From: Pigmentiphaga kullae
GTDB lineage: Bacteria; Pseudomonadota; Gammaproteobacteria; Burkholderiales; Burkholderiaceae_B
DNA: 64,000 bases
NCBI RefSeq assembly: GCF_004216695.1
Contig: NZ_SGXC01000003.1
Coordinates: 930,001 to 994,000, forward strand
Direction of reading: 5' to 3'
The notes below the pieces were generated by a model that was given only the letters and a program-made list of their open reading frames with translations, was not told the origin of the DNA and made no database searches. The position numbers were made by a program, and so were the translations under genes. Below, piece by piece: positions 37,856-46,605 of the stretch; within the stretch, counting starts at the first letter, position 1, and each line of letters opens with the position of its first letter.

Positions 37856-38109
37856 TGCAGTGCAGTCAACCAAGCCTGGCCCGCGCCAAAAGCGTCGTGG
37901 CGGCCTTTGCTTCAGGGCGAAGGCAGTCCGGTCCCGGCCTTCCGTTTCAACCTTCAGTGCTCGTTCCGGTGAACGTGCGCGAGGTCGGCAAGGTGGGCGA
38001 GTGGAACGGTTCCGTGAACCGTGAAGCGTCGCCGCATGTTGCCGGTGCCCGCGCAGGTTTGGTTTCCCTGCCGATGGCAGTACCGCCCGGGGCGTCAGCG
38101 CGAACTTGA
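37855..38109 (+). CDS. Possible leader ORF of the ilv operon (84 codons, Val-rich)
   Basis: An 84-codon frame starts at ATG 37855 and its TGA (38107-38109) directly abuts the ilvI ATG, an arrangement suited to translational coupling or leader control. It is rich in valine (about 12, including SVLVPVNVREVGKVGEW), one of the regulatory end products of the pathway. No good ribosome site is seen, and the frame could be chance in GC-rich DNA. Listed as a candidate only. Confidence 0.25.
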   Translation: MQCSQPSLARAKSVVAAFASGRRQSGPGLPFQPSVLVPVNVREVGKVGEWNGSVNREASPHVAGARAGLVSLPMAVPPGASART

Positions 38110-39846
38110 ATGGACGAAAATCCAATGGAACTCACAGGCGCAGAGATCGTCGTGCGCGCCCTGGCCGACGAAGGGGTCGAACATGTGTTCGGCTATCCGG
38201 GCGGCTCGGTCTTGTACATCTACGACGAGATCTTCAAGCAAGACAGATTCAAGCACATCCTGGTGCGTCACGAGCAGGCAGCCGTGCACGCCGCGGACGC
38301 GTATTCGCGCGTCTCCAACCGCGTCGGCGTGGCGCTGGTCACCAGCGGTCCCGGCGTGACCAACGCGGTCACCGGCATCGCCACTGCCTACATGGACTCG
38401 ATTCCCATGGTGGTGCTGACCGGCCAGGTGCCCACCTCGGCCATCGGCCAGGATGCCTTCCAGGAAGCCGACACGGTCGGCATCACCCGGCCGTGCGTCA
38501 AGCACAACTTCCTGGTCAAGGACGTCAAGGACCTCGCGGACGTCATCCGCAAGGCCTTCTACATCGCCCGCACCGGCCGTCCCGGCCCCGTGCTGGTCGA
38601 CATTCCCAAGGACATCACGATCGCTCGCGGGAAATACACCCCGCCCACGGGCGAGATCAAGATGCGTTCCTACTCGCCCGTCGTGAAGGGACACCAGGGC
38701 CAGATCAAGAAGGCGGTCCAGCTGCTGCTGCAGGCCGAGCGCCCCATGATCTACACCGGCGGCGGCGTGATCCTGTCCGACGCCGCGCCCGAGCTGACCA
38801 AGCTCGTGCAGATGCTGGACATGCCCTGCACCAACACGCTGATGGGCCTGGGCGCGTTCCCGGCGGACGACCGCCGCTTCGTGGGCATGCCCGGCATGCA
38901 CGGCACCTACGAAGCCAACATGGCGATGCAGCACTGCGACGTGCTGGTGGCCATCGGCGCCCGCTTCGACGACCGCGTCATCGGCAATCCCAAGCATTTC
39001 GCGCAGAACGCCCGCAAGATCGTCCACATCGACATCGATCCGTCTTCGATCTCCAAGCGCGTGAAGGTCGACGTGCCCATCGTTGGCGACGTCAAGGACG
39101 TGCTGCTGGACTTCCTGGCGCAGGTCGAGGCCTCGCTCAAGGAAACCAGGCGCAATCCCGAGCAGATCGCCGGATGGTGGAAGCAGATCGGCGCCTGGCG
39201 CGAGCGCGAGTGCCTGAAGTACAAGTCCTCCAGCGAAGTCATCAAGCCGCAGTTCGTGATCGAGAAGCTGTGCGAGATCACCCGCGGCGAAGCCTTCGTG
39301 ACCTCGGACGTGGGCCAGCACCAGATGTGGGCCGCGCAGTACTACCGCTTCAACAAGCCGCGCCGCTGGGTCAATTCCGGTGGCCTGGGCACGATGGGCG
39401 TGGGCCTGCCGTACGCCATGGGCGTGCAGATGCTGCATCCGGATGCCGACATCGCCGTCATCACCGGCGAAGGCTCGATCCAGATGAACATCCAGGAGCT
39501 GTCGACCTGCCAGCAGTACCATCTCAGCCCCAAGATCCTGTGCCTGAACAACCGGTACCTGGGCATGGTGCGCCAGTGGCAGCAGATCGACTACGGTTCG
39601 CGCTATGCCGAGTCGTACATGGACTCGCTGCCTGACTTCGTCAAGCTGGTCGAGGCCTACGGCCACGTCGGCATGCGCATCGAAAGCCCGCGCGACGTCG
39701 AGGGCGCGCTGCGCGAAGCCTTCACCACGCACAAGAAACGCCTGGTGTTCCTGGACATCATCACGGACCGCACGGAAAACGTGTGGCCCATGGTGAAGGC
39801 CGGCAAGGGCCTGACCGAGATGCTGCTCGGTTCCGAAGACCTTTAA
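38110..39846 (+). CDS. ilvI: Acetolactate synthase large subunit
   Basis: 578 residues. FGYPGGSVLYIYDEIF and HEQAAVHAADAYSRVSN with the catalytic Glu of TPP enzymes; FAD region; TPP-binding GEGSIQMNIQELST with the following LNNRYLGMVRQW. It makes acetolactate or acetohydroxybutyrate for valine, leucine and isoleucine. ATG 38110 or the in-frame ATG 38125 (MELTGAEIVVRAL) could be the start; family members usually begin near the second. Confidence 0.95.
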   Translation: MDENPMELTGAEIVVRALADEGVEHVFGYPGGSVLYIYDEIFKQDRFKHILVRHEQAAVHAADAYSRVSNRVGVALVTSGPGVTNAVTGIATAYMDSIPMVVLTGQVPTSAIGQDAFQEADTVGITRPCVKHNFLVKDVKDLADVIRKAFYIARTGRPGPVLVDIPKDITIARGKYTPPTGEIKMRSYSPVVKGHQGQIKKAVQLLLQAERPMIYTGGGVILSDAAPELTKLVQMLDMPCTNTLMGLGAFPADDRRFVGMPGMHGTYEANMAMQHCDVLVAIGARFDDRVIGNPKHFAQNARKIVHIDIDPSSISKRVKVDVPIVGDVKDVLLDFLAQVEASLKETRRNPEQIAGWWKQIGAWRERECLKYKSSSEVIKPQFVIEKLCEITRGEAFVTSDVGQHQMWAAQYYRFNKPRRWVNSGGLGTMGVGLPYAMGVQMLHPDADIAVITGEGSIQMNIQELSTCQQYHLSPKILCLNNRYLGMVRQWQQIDYGSRYAESYMDSLPDFVKLVEAYGHVGMRIESPRDVEGALREAFTTHKKRLVFLDIITDRTENVWPMVKAGKGLTEMLLGSEDL

Positions 39847-39855
39847 GGAGCGCAC

Positions 39856-40347
39856 ATGAGACATGCCATATCCGTGCTCCTGGAGAACGAAGCCGGCGCA
39901 CTTTCCCGGGTGGTCGGACTTTTCTCGGCCCGCGGCTACAACATCGAGACCCTGACCGTCGCCCCCACCGAGGATGCCACGCTTTCGCGCATGACCATCG
40001 TCACCTCGGGCTCCGACGACGTCATCGAGCAGATCACCAAGCACCTGAACCGCCTGGTCGAGGTGGTCAAGGTGGTGGACCTGACCGAGGCGCCGCACAT
40101 CGAACGCGAACTGATGCTGATCAAGGTTCGCGCGGTGGGCAAGGAACGCGAGGAAATGAAGCGGATGGTCGATATTTTCCGCGGCCATATCGTCGACGTG
40201 ACCGACAAGAGCTACACCGTCGAATTGACCGGCGACAAGGGAAAGCTGGACGCCTTCATCGAGGCGCTGGATCGTGCCAGCATTCTTGAAACGGTGCGCA
40301 CCGGCAGCTGCGGCGTGGGCCGTGGCGAGCGGGTATTGAAGATTTAA
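39856..40347 (+). CDS. ilvH: Acetolactate synthase regulatory subunit
   Basis: 163 residues: an N-terminal ACT domain (RHAISVLLENEAGALSRVVG, SARGYNIETLTVAPTED) that binds valine, and the C-terminal ALS_ss domain (FRGHIVDVTDKSYTVELTG). It binds and activates IlvI and confers feedback inhibition. AAGGAG precedes the ATG 9 nt after the ilvI stop. Confidence 0.96.
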   Translation: MRHAISVLLENEAGALSRVVGLFSARGYNIETLTVAPTEDATLSRMTIVTSGSDDVIEQITKHLNRLVEVVKVVDLTEAPHIERELMLIKVRAVGKEREEMKRMVDIFRGHIVDVTDKSYTVELTGDKGKLDAFIEALDRASILETVRTGSCGVGRGERVLKI

Positions 40348-40363
40348 CCCCCTGATTTGTAGT

Positions 40364-40440
40364 CCCCCCCTACGCGCTGACGCGCGCCCCCCAGGGGGCG
40401 GCACTGGCGGACCGGCAGAGCCGGATCCGCTGTGCCCTTG
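40364..40440 (+). repeat. Structured intergenic repeat, copy E
   Basis: Plus orientation, 17 nt after the ilvH stop. Stem 1 GCGC-TGAC-GCGC, stem 2 CCCCCCAGGGGG, stem 3 arms CACTGGCGGA/TCCGCTGTG around CCGGC-AGA-GCCGG. It lies between ilvH and ilvC, so it is part of an operon and not only at its end. Confidence 0.85.
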
Positions 40441-40511
40441 GTCTCTCGGGGGCACCCGAGGGGCTGAGGTGGGGGTGGTAAGTGTTTTGATTGAATTTGA
40501 ACTGATTCTGA

Positions 40512-41549
<1,038 letters not shown>

Positions 41550-41551
41550 AA

Positions 41552-41630
41552 CCCCCCCTACGCGCTGACGCGCGCCCCCCAGGGGGCGGCACTGGTGGAC
41601 CGGCGGAGCCGGATCCACTGTGCCCTGGGT
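41552..41630 (+). repeat. Structured intergenic repeat, copy F
   Basis: Plus orientation, 2 nt after the ilvC stop. Stem 3 has arms CACTGGTGGA and TCCACTGTG around CCGGC-GGA-GCCGG, so the GGTGGA/TCCACT pairing replaces GGCGGA/TCCGCT of other copies with pairing kept. A terminator follows at once. Confidence 0.85.
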
Positions 41631-41634
41631 TTGG

Positions 41635-41665
41635 AGCCTCCACGGATGTTCGTGGGGGCTTTTTC
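41635..41665 (+). terminator. Rho-independent terminator of ilvC
   Basis: AGCCTCCACG (41635-41644) pairs with CGTGGGGGCT (41651-41660) around a 6-nt loop, followed by TTTTTCTTTT. It is directly after repeat copy F, so the repeat is transcribed within the ilvC 3' end. Confidence 0.85.
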
Positions 41666-41688
41666 TTTTGGGGCGTTCAGTTTGCCGG

Positions 41689-42597
41689 TCAGGGGAGCAG
41701 TTGGCCGCCTTTGTCGGTGGCTAGTTCGCGCATCAGGTCGACCAGCAGGTCGTGCATGTGGCGGGCGGCGGGGGAGAGGCTTTGGCCGGGGCGGGTGACC
41801 AGGCCGACGGTGCGGGCGATGACCGGGCGGTGCAGGCGGACGAAGGCCAGTTTGTGGCGGCGTGCCGGGCGGGCAAGGGTGGGGAGGATGGTGATGCCCA
41901 GGCCCGAGCGGACGCTGGCGATGAGCGAGGTCCGGTTGGTGACGGTCATGTCGGGCGCGGCTACCCAGGGCGGGATGTCGGGGTGGCGCAGGGCTTCGAA
42001 GGTGGCGTTGGCGATCAGGCGTTCGCCCTGGAGTTCGTTCCAGTCCACGGGCTTGCGCCGTCCGGCCAGGCGATGCGAAGGCGGGCAGATGATGCCGAAT
42101 TCATCGCGCGCGATGGGCAGGAAATCCAGCCGGGGTTCGTCGGCCAGGAGGCCGGCGATGCCGATGTCGACTTCGCCACTCAGGACCAGTTGGCGCACGG
42201 CCTGCGAGGGCATGTCGATGGCGCGCAGCCGGACCTGGGGGAACTGGCGGGTATAGCGGTCCAGGATGTCGGGCAGCCATTCGTCCGCCAGCGAGGGCAT
42301 GACCGCCAGCGACACCGAGCCGTGGCGCGCCTGAGCCAGTTCGTTGGCTTCCAGCCGGACGCGGTCGTGTATCGCCAGCAGTTCGCGGAACAGGGGCAGC
42401 AGGCTCCAGCCGAGCGGCGTGGGGCGGGCCCGCTTGCCCGGTTCGAACAGGGGAGCGCCCACCTGGCGCTGGAGATCGTCCATGGCGGCGGAGACAGCGG
42501 CCTGGGAGCGGAAGGTGGCCTGGGCCGCCGCCAGGAAACTGCCGCTGTCGATCGCGGCCACGAACTGCCGCAGGTGCTGGATTTTGAAGGGGTCCAC
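41689..42597 (-). CDS. LysR-family transcriptional regulator
   Basis: 302 residues. N-terminal HTH (IQHLRQFVAAIDSGSFLAAA, FRSQAAVSAAMDDLQRQVGA, LFEPGKRARPTPLG) and a periplasmic-binding-like effector domain (LVLSGEVDIGIAGLLADEPR, TSLIASVRSGLGITILPTLA). The GTG start at 42597 has GGGA 6 nt upstream and gives the usual LysR length. It is divergent from the DUF1185-hydrolase-Bug cluster and probably controls it. Confidence 0.92.
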   Translation of the reverse strand: MDPFKIQHLRQFVAAIDSGSFLAAAQATFRSQAAVSAAMDDLQRQVGAPLFEPGKRARPTPLGWSLLPLFRELLAIHDRVRLEANELAQARHGSVSLAVMPSLADEWLPDILDRYTRQFPQVRLRAIDMPSQAVRQLVLSGEVDIGIAGLLADEPRLDFLPIARDEFGIICPPSHRLAGRRKPVDWNELQGERLIANATFEALRHPDIPPWVAAPDMTVTNRTSLIASVRSGLGITILPTLARPARRHKLAFVRLHRPVIARTVGLVTRPGQSLSPAARHMHDLLVDLMRELATDKGGQLLP

Positions 42598-42606
42598 GCC
42601 GGGTCC

Positions 42607-42625
42607 CGGAAATTTAGGTTTTCCG
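42607..42625. promoter_or_regulatory. Inverted repeat in the LysR divergent promoter region
   Basis: CGGAAA (42607-42612) and TTTCCG (42620-42625) are a 6-bp inverted repeat with 7 nt between, in an AT-rich patch otherwise unusual for this DNA. It begins 10 nt from the LysR start and about 80 nt from the divergent gene, a typical place for a LysR autoregulatory site. Confidence 0.35.
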
Positions 42626-42703
42626 AATTTTATTTCCACAAATTTGGCTTGGCAAAATCTGGAGCCGTGGCGACCATGTCCCCCAGGACAAGAAGGAGGT
42701 CGC

Positions 42704-43306
42704 ATGACGCTGGAAGTGCGCAAGGTCGTTTCGTACGTCGAGGAAACGCGGGTGGAAGGGGGCAGGCAGGCCGGACGGCCCCTGCTGATGGTGCTGAGCG
42801 CCGCGGTCCTGAAGAATCCGTGGGCGGGAGAGCCATTCACCGAGGACCTGCGGCCGGAGATCCTGCGCATCGCGCCTCCGCTGGGCGATCTGCTGGTCGG
42901 GGAAATCCTGAAGCACACGGGATCCGGCGATCGCGTGGAAGGCTATGGCAAGGCCGCCGTGGTCGGCGCCGATGGCGAGGTCGAGCACGCCTCGGCGCTG
43001 ATCCATACGCTGCGGTTCGGGAACAAGTACCGGAACGCGGTGGGCGGCACGAGTTACCTGAGCTTCACCAACTCGCGCGGCGCGATGGGGTGTCCCATCG
43101 TCGTGCCGATGATGCACAAGAACGATGAGGGGATGCGGTCTCATTACCTGACGGTACAGGCGACCATCGCCGACGCGCCGGCGGCGGACGAGGTCGTCGT
43201 CGCGCTGGGCGCCAGCGTGGGTGGCCGGCCGCATCACCGGATCGGCGACCGTTACCAGGACATGCGCGAGATGGGGCTGGATGCGGCCGGGAAGGAGGCT
43301 TCGTGA
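42704..43306 (+). CDS. Amino acid synthesis (DUF1185) family protein
   Basis: 200 residues. VRKVVSYVEETRVEGGR at the start and an HHRIGDRYQDM near the end are typical of the 'amino acid synthesis' family PF06684. SALIHTLRFGNKYRNAVGGT and GAMGCPIVVPMMHKNDEGMR mark the core. The fold is related to amidases and hydrolases, but no activity is established. GGAGG stands 5 nt before the ATG. It shares a GTGA overlap with the hydrolase gene, so they are coupled. Confidence 0.85.
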   Translation: MTLEVRKVVSYVEETRVEGGRQAGRPLLMVLSAAVLKNPWAGEPFTEDLRPEILRIAPPLGDLLVGEILKHTGSGDRVEGYGKAAVVGADGEVEHASALIHTLRFGNKYRNAVGGTSYLSFTNSRGAMGCPIVVPMMHKNDEGMRSHYLTVQATIADAPAADEVVVALGASVGGRPHHRIGDRYQDMREMGLDAAGKEAS

Positions 43307-44094
43307 CCTGGCCGGCCCGCGTGGTCCGCAGCGGTTCGGGCGCGTCCGTCGTGCTGATCCACGGCGTGGGCCTGGACCTGGGCATGTGGGATGAGCTGGT
43401 CCAGGCGCTGGGCGGCGAGTTCGAGCTGATCCGCTATGACATGCTGGGGCACGGCGACACGCCTTTGCTGGCCGGCGAGATCGATCTGGACCGGTACGTG
43501 GCGCAATTAGGCGAGGTGTTGCGCGCGGAGGGCTTGCGCCGGCCCTGCGTGGTGGGATATTCGATGGGCGGGCTGGTGGCGGGACGTTTCGCCGCCCGCC
43601 ATCCCGGCGACGTGGGGAAGCTGGTGCTGATGAGCACCGTGTTTCGCCGCACCGAGGCCGAGCGCCACGCGGTGCGGACGCGGTTGGCGCAGGCCGAAGG
43701 CGGGGACGCGCTGGCGGGCGCGCAGGCATCCGTCGAACGCTGGTTCTCGCGTGCCTTCATCGAGGCGGAGCCGAATCGTGTCGACGCGATCCGGCGGCGT
43801 CTGCTGGCCAACCGGCGCGAGGATTTCCTGGCGGCGTATCGCATCTTCGCCGGCGTGGATGGCGTTCTGCCCGAGGCGGCGCCGCAGATCCGCTGTCCGG
43901 TCCTGGTATTGACGGGTGACCAGGACACCGGGTCCACGCCCCGCATGGCCGAGGAATTGGCACGGTCCATTCCACATGCCGCGCTGCGGATCGTGCCGGG
44001 ACAGAAGCACATGTTGCCCGTCGAGGGCGTGACGGCTGCCGCGGCGGCGCTCAGGGACTTCCTGGGGCCCGGCGGTACGCGCCGGGCTGCCTGA
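43303..44094 (+). CDS. Alpha/beta hydrolase (3-oxoadipate enol-lactonase-like)
   Basis: 263 residues. Oxyanion VVLIHGVGLDLGMWDELVQ, nucleophile VGYSMGGLVAGRF (Ser), acid in VLTGDQDTGSTP, and His in VPGQKHMLPVE: the PcaD-type layout. The GTG at 43303 overlaps the preceding stop. Together with the DUF1185 and Bug genes it looks like a small catabolic operon; substrate unknown. Confidence 0.88.
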   Translation: MTWPARVVRSGSGASVVLIHGVGLDLGMWDELVQALGGEFELIRYDMLGHGDTPLLAGEIDLDRYVAQLGEVLRAEGLRRPCVVGYSMGGLVAGRFAARHPGDVGKLVLMSTVFRRTEAERHAVRTRLAQAEGGDALAGAQASVERWFSRAFIEAEPNRVDAIRRRLLANRREDFLAAYRIFAGVDGVLPEAAPQIRCPVLVLTGDQDTGSTPRMAEELARSIPHAALRIVPGQKHMLPVEGVTAAAAALRDFLGPGGTRRAA

Positions 44095-44128
44095 GCGGCC
44101 CGCACCATACCAAGCAAGGAGACAAGAC

Positions 44129-45103
44129 ATGCAACGCAGACACATGCTGGGCGCGATGGCCGCGCTGGCGTCCTCGGCCTACCTGGGGAAGGGGCACGCG
44201 CAAGGCGCGGGCGGCAACGTCCCGCTGCACGTGGTGGTGCCGTTCCCGCCCGGAGGCGGCACGGACGTGCTAGGGCGGGCCATCGGCTACCGGCTGGAAA
44301 AACTGCTGGGGCGCCCGGTCGTGGTCGAGAACAAGCCCGGGGCCAGTGGCATCGTCGGCGCCGAGTACGTGGCCAAGTCCGACCGCGACGGCAATACGCT
44401 GCTGTTCTCGGGGCTGGTGCCGTCCGTGCGCTACTACAGCCGCCCACTGTCGCAGATCGGCGCGGAGCTCTCGCCGGTGTGCATGATCGCGCGTTCGCCT
44501 TATCTCGTCGCGGTCAATCCCGGCGTGCCGGCGAAGACGCTGGGCGAGTTCGTGCAGTTGGCCAAGAGCAGGCCCGGCACGCTGACCTTCGGTTCGCCCG
44601 GCAACGCCACGCCGCAGCACCTGGCGACGGAGCGTTTCCGTTCCCAGGCCGGCATCGACATCCTGCACGTGCCGTATCGCGGCACGGGGCCCATGATGAC
44701 CGACCTGCTGGGCGGCCAGATCCAGCTGGTGTTCGCGACGGTGGCGGCGGCCGAGCAGCACGTGAAGTCCGGCCGCCTGCGCGCGCTGGCGGTGACCAGC
44801 GCCGACCGGATGGATCGCCTGCCCGACGTGCCTACCGTGGCCGAGGCGGGTATCCCGGACTTCGTGGCCGAGATCGCCTTCGGCACGTATGTCGCGGCGG
44901 GTACCGCGGCGGCGGCGATAGGCGGCCTGAACCGGGCGATCAACCAAGCGCTGACCGATGCGGAGGTACGCGGCAAACTGATCGAGCAGGGTTTCATTCC
45001 CGTGGGCGGCGCGCCCGCGGACCTTGAAAAAAGCCTGCTGGCCGAGGTCAAGGCTGTGTCCGAGCTCGTGCGGTCGGGCAAGGTGCGCATCGACGCCGCC
45101 TGA
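44129..45103 (+). CDS. Bug/TctC-family periplasmic substrate-binding protein
   Basis: 324 residues with a signal peptide including an Arg-Arg start (MQRRHMLGAMAALASSAYLG), so Tat export is possible. Mature part: VVVPFPPGGGTDVLGRAIGY, ENKPGASGIVGAEYVA, FGSPGNATPQHLA and VPTVAEAGIPDFVAE, all Bug signatures. Such proteins bind carboxylates and are very numerous in Bordetella; TctAB partners are not in the window. Confidence 0.92.
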   Translation: MQRRHMLGAMAALASSAYLGKGHAQGAGGNVPLHVVVPFPPGGGTDVLGRAIGYRLEKLLGRPVVVENKPGASGIVGAEYVAKSDRDGNTLLFSGLVPSVRYYSRPLSQIGAELSPVCMIARSPYLVAVNPGVPAKTLGEFVQLAKSRPGTLTFGSPGNATPQHLATERFRSQAGIDILHVPYRGTGPMMTDLLGGQIQLVFATVAAAEQHVKSGRLRALAVTSADRMDRLPDVPTVAEAGIPDFVAEIAFGTYVAAGTAAAAIGGLNRAINQALTDAEVRGKLIEQGFIPVGGAPADLEKSLLAEVKAVSELVRSGKVRIDAA

Positions 45104-45120
45104 GCTCCGGTCGGGCCGGC

Positions 45121-45159
45121 TACCGTAAGAAATACGGTAGAATGCCGTACAAATTACGG
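45121..45159. promoter_or_regulatory. Tandem CCGTA-N5-TACGG operator at the fusion-regulator start
   Basis: Two identical inverted repeats CCGTA-N5-TACGG occupy 45123-45137 and 45145-45159, with centres 22 bp apart (about two helical turns), so they lie on the same DNA face. The first is extended by TA/TA. The second overlaps the Shine-Dalgarno GGAGG of the downstream gene. This is a classic autoregulation layout for a ribbon-helix-helix dimer pair. Confidence 0.65.
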
Positions 45160-45170
45160 AGGTAGTCGGC

Positions 45171-46385
45171 ATGGCCAAGACCGAACGATTCGAAATGCGC
45201 CTGGACGAGTCGTCCGAGGCCGCCATCGACGCCTGGCGCGACGCGCACATGGCGGGCGCATCGCGGGCGCAGGCGGTCCGGGCGCTGATCGAGCGCGGCC
45301 TGGCGGGCGCGTCTGCCGGCGGTCCCCGTTTCAGCGACGGCGAGAAGACCCTGATGGCCTTCATGGGCGACCTGTTCCGCCACCTGGGTGCGCCGGCGGA
45401 GCGGGTGGATGCCGTATGCCGGGGGTTCGCCACCGGCAACCACTGGGCCGCTGATCTGGAGATGGGCGGGCTGTACAGTCCGGTGTCCTCGTCGGCATCG
45501 CCGGACGATGCCCGTTTCGTACTATCGGTGCTCGAAATGTGGGAAGTGTTCGAGTCCGCATTCGAGGATTTTTCCGAGGCCCAGCGGGCACGGGTGCTGG
45601 GCGGCGAAGGCGCGCAGCGGCGCGGGCGGGGAGCGCGCAGGGCCGCGGAGCTGCGGTTTGCCGGTTTCGACGCGGTCCATGAGCCCGAGTTGCTGCGGAT
45701 CGCGGAATTCCTGGTGCGCGAGATGCGGCGCTTCGGGCGTTTCGCCGGGCGCAGCCTGGTGGCGGCTCAGGGTGGGGCGCGCCGGGATCATGCGGTCCGC
45801 CTGCGTTATTACGAAAGGCTGCTGCCCACGCTGGCGGGGCGTCGGCCGACCCCCGACGAGGTGCGCGAGTTCCTGTGGCTGCGCGCCGAGGCGTCCGGAG
45901 CTGAGCCGGCGACCGGCGGCCGCGGCGTGTCCCATCTCAAGGAGTTTTCGTTCCATCGCTTCGGTCTGCTGGCGCCGCGCGTCAATGCGCTCAGCCGGGT
46001 GCTGACCCGCAGCGCGGTGCAGTTCGCCAAGGCGGAGTACGGGCTTTCGCAGGTCGAATGGCTGGCGGTCACGCTGCTGGGGGCGTTCGAGCCGGTCTCC
46101 ATTGGCGAGCTGGCCTACCACGCGATGCTGGATGCCGGGCAGATGAGCCGGACGGTGTCCGGGTTGGTCGAGCGCGGATTCGTCGAACGCCGGCGCAGCG
46201 AGGAAGACAGCCGAGAGACCGTGCTGACGCTGACCGGGGAAGGCGAGGAGATGCGCCGGCGCCTGGCGGACGCGGCGGCGGCCCGCAATCGGCATGTGGT
46301 CGGGGACTTGCCGGAAAGCGAGCTTGCCGTCGTCTATGCCCGCCTGGATGGCTTCATTGCCCGGGCCCGACAGCTGGTGGACTAG
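45171..46385 (+). CDS. RHH-YfbU-MarR fusion transcription regulator
   Basis: 404 residues in a single frame with three domains: a ribbon-helix-helix-like N-terminus (1-45, ERFEMRLDESSEAAIDAWRD), a YfbU domain (about 54-240: FSDGEKTLMAFMGDLFRHLG, DDARFVLSVLEMWEVFESA, RYYERLLPTLAGRRPTPDEV), and a complete winged-helix MarR domain (about 253-404: GLSQVEWLAVTLLGAFEPVS, AGQMSRTVSGLVERGFVERR). An in-frame GTG at 45927 sits at the MarR boundary and could mark an old or an internal start. It would carry two DNA-binding domains. It follows a Bug gene and precedes an AT-rich gap. Confidence 0.85.
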   Translation: MAKTERFEMRLDESSEAAIDAWRDAHMAGASRAQAVRALIERGLAGASAGGPRFSDGEKTLMAFMGDLFRHLGAPAERVDAVCRGFATGNHWAADLEMGGLYSPVSSSASPDDARFVLSVLEMWEVFESAFEDFSEAQRARVLGGEGAQRRGRGARRAAELRFAGFDAVHEPELLRIAEFLVREMRRFGRFAGRSLVAAQGGARRDHAVRLRYYERLLPTLAGRRPTPDEVREFLWLRAEASGAEPATGGRGVSHLKEFSFHRFGLLAPRVNALSRVLTRSAVQFAKAEYGLSQVEWLAVTLLGAFEPVSIGELAYHAMLDAGQMSRTVSGLVERGFVERRRSEEDSRETVLTLTGEGEEMRRRLADAAAARNRHVVGDLPESELAVVYARLDGFIARARQLVD

Positions 46386-46605
46386 CGGTTCATCCCTTGA
46401 AGTGTGACTTATTCATTTAATTGTGGGGGGGCTTAAGGGTTTGCTGTGTTTCGTAAAGTCCTTGATTTAAAGGGAAATAACGGAATTCATAGGGCTGGCC
46501 GCAGGTGCTGTTAGGGAAAACTCCAGCGCTTTTATGTTTGACTATATCAAATAAAAAATCGCAGAATGCCTCCTGTTGCGTTCCATTCGATCCAGGAGCC
46601 CTGCG
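46386..46605. promoter_or_regulatory. AT-rich intergenic region with TTTGA-N5-TCAAA palindrome
   Basis: 220 nt with clearly lower GC than the surroundings and no gene. Near its end is TTTGA-CTATA-TCAAA (46537-46551), an inverted repeat about 55 nt before the ATG of the binding protein at 46606 and overlapping a possible TTGACT -35. It is the probable promoter/operator of the importer cluster; the regulator is unknown, though the preceding fusion regulator is a candidate. Confidence 0.35.

Noticed and set aside
37667-38109. Riboswitch or known ilv leader RNA
   Set aside because: Only a short hairpin and a Val-rich frame are seen; no conserved aptamer could be recognised without a covariance search.
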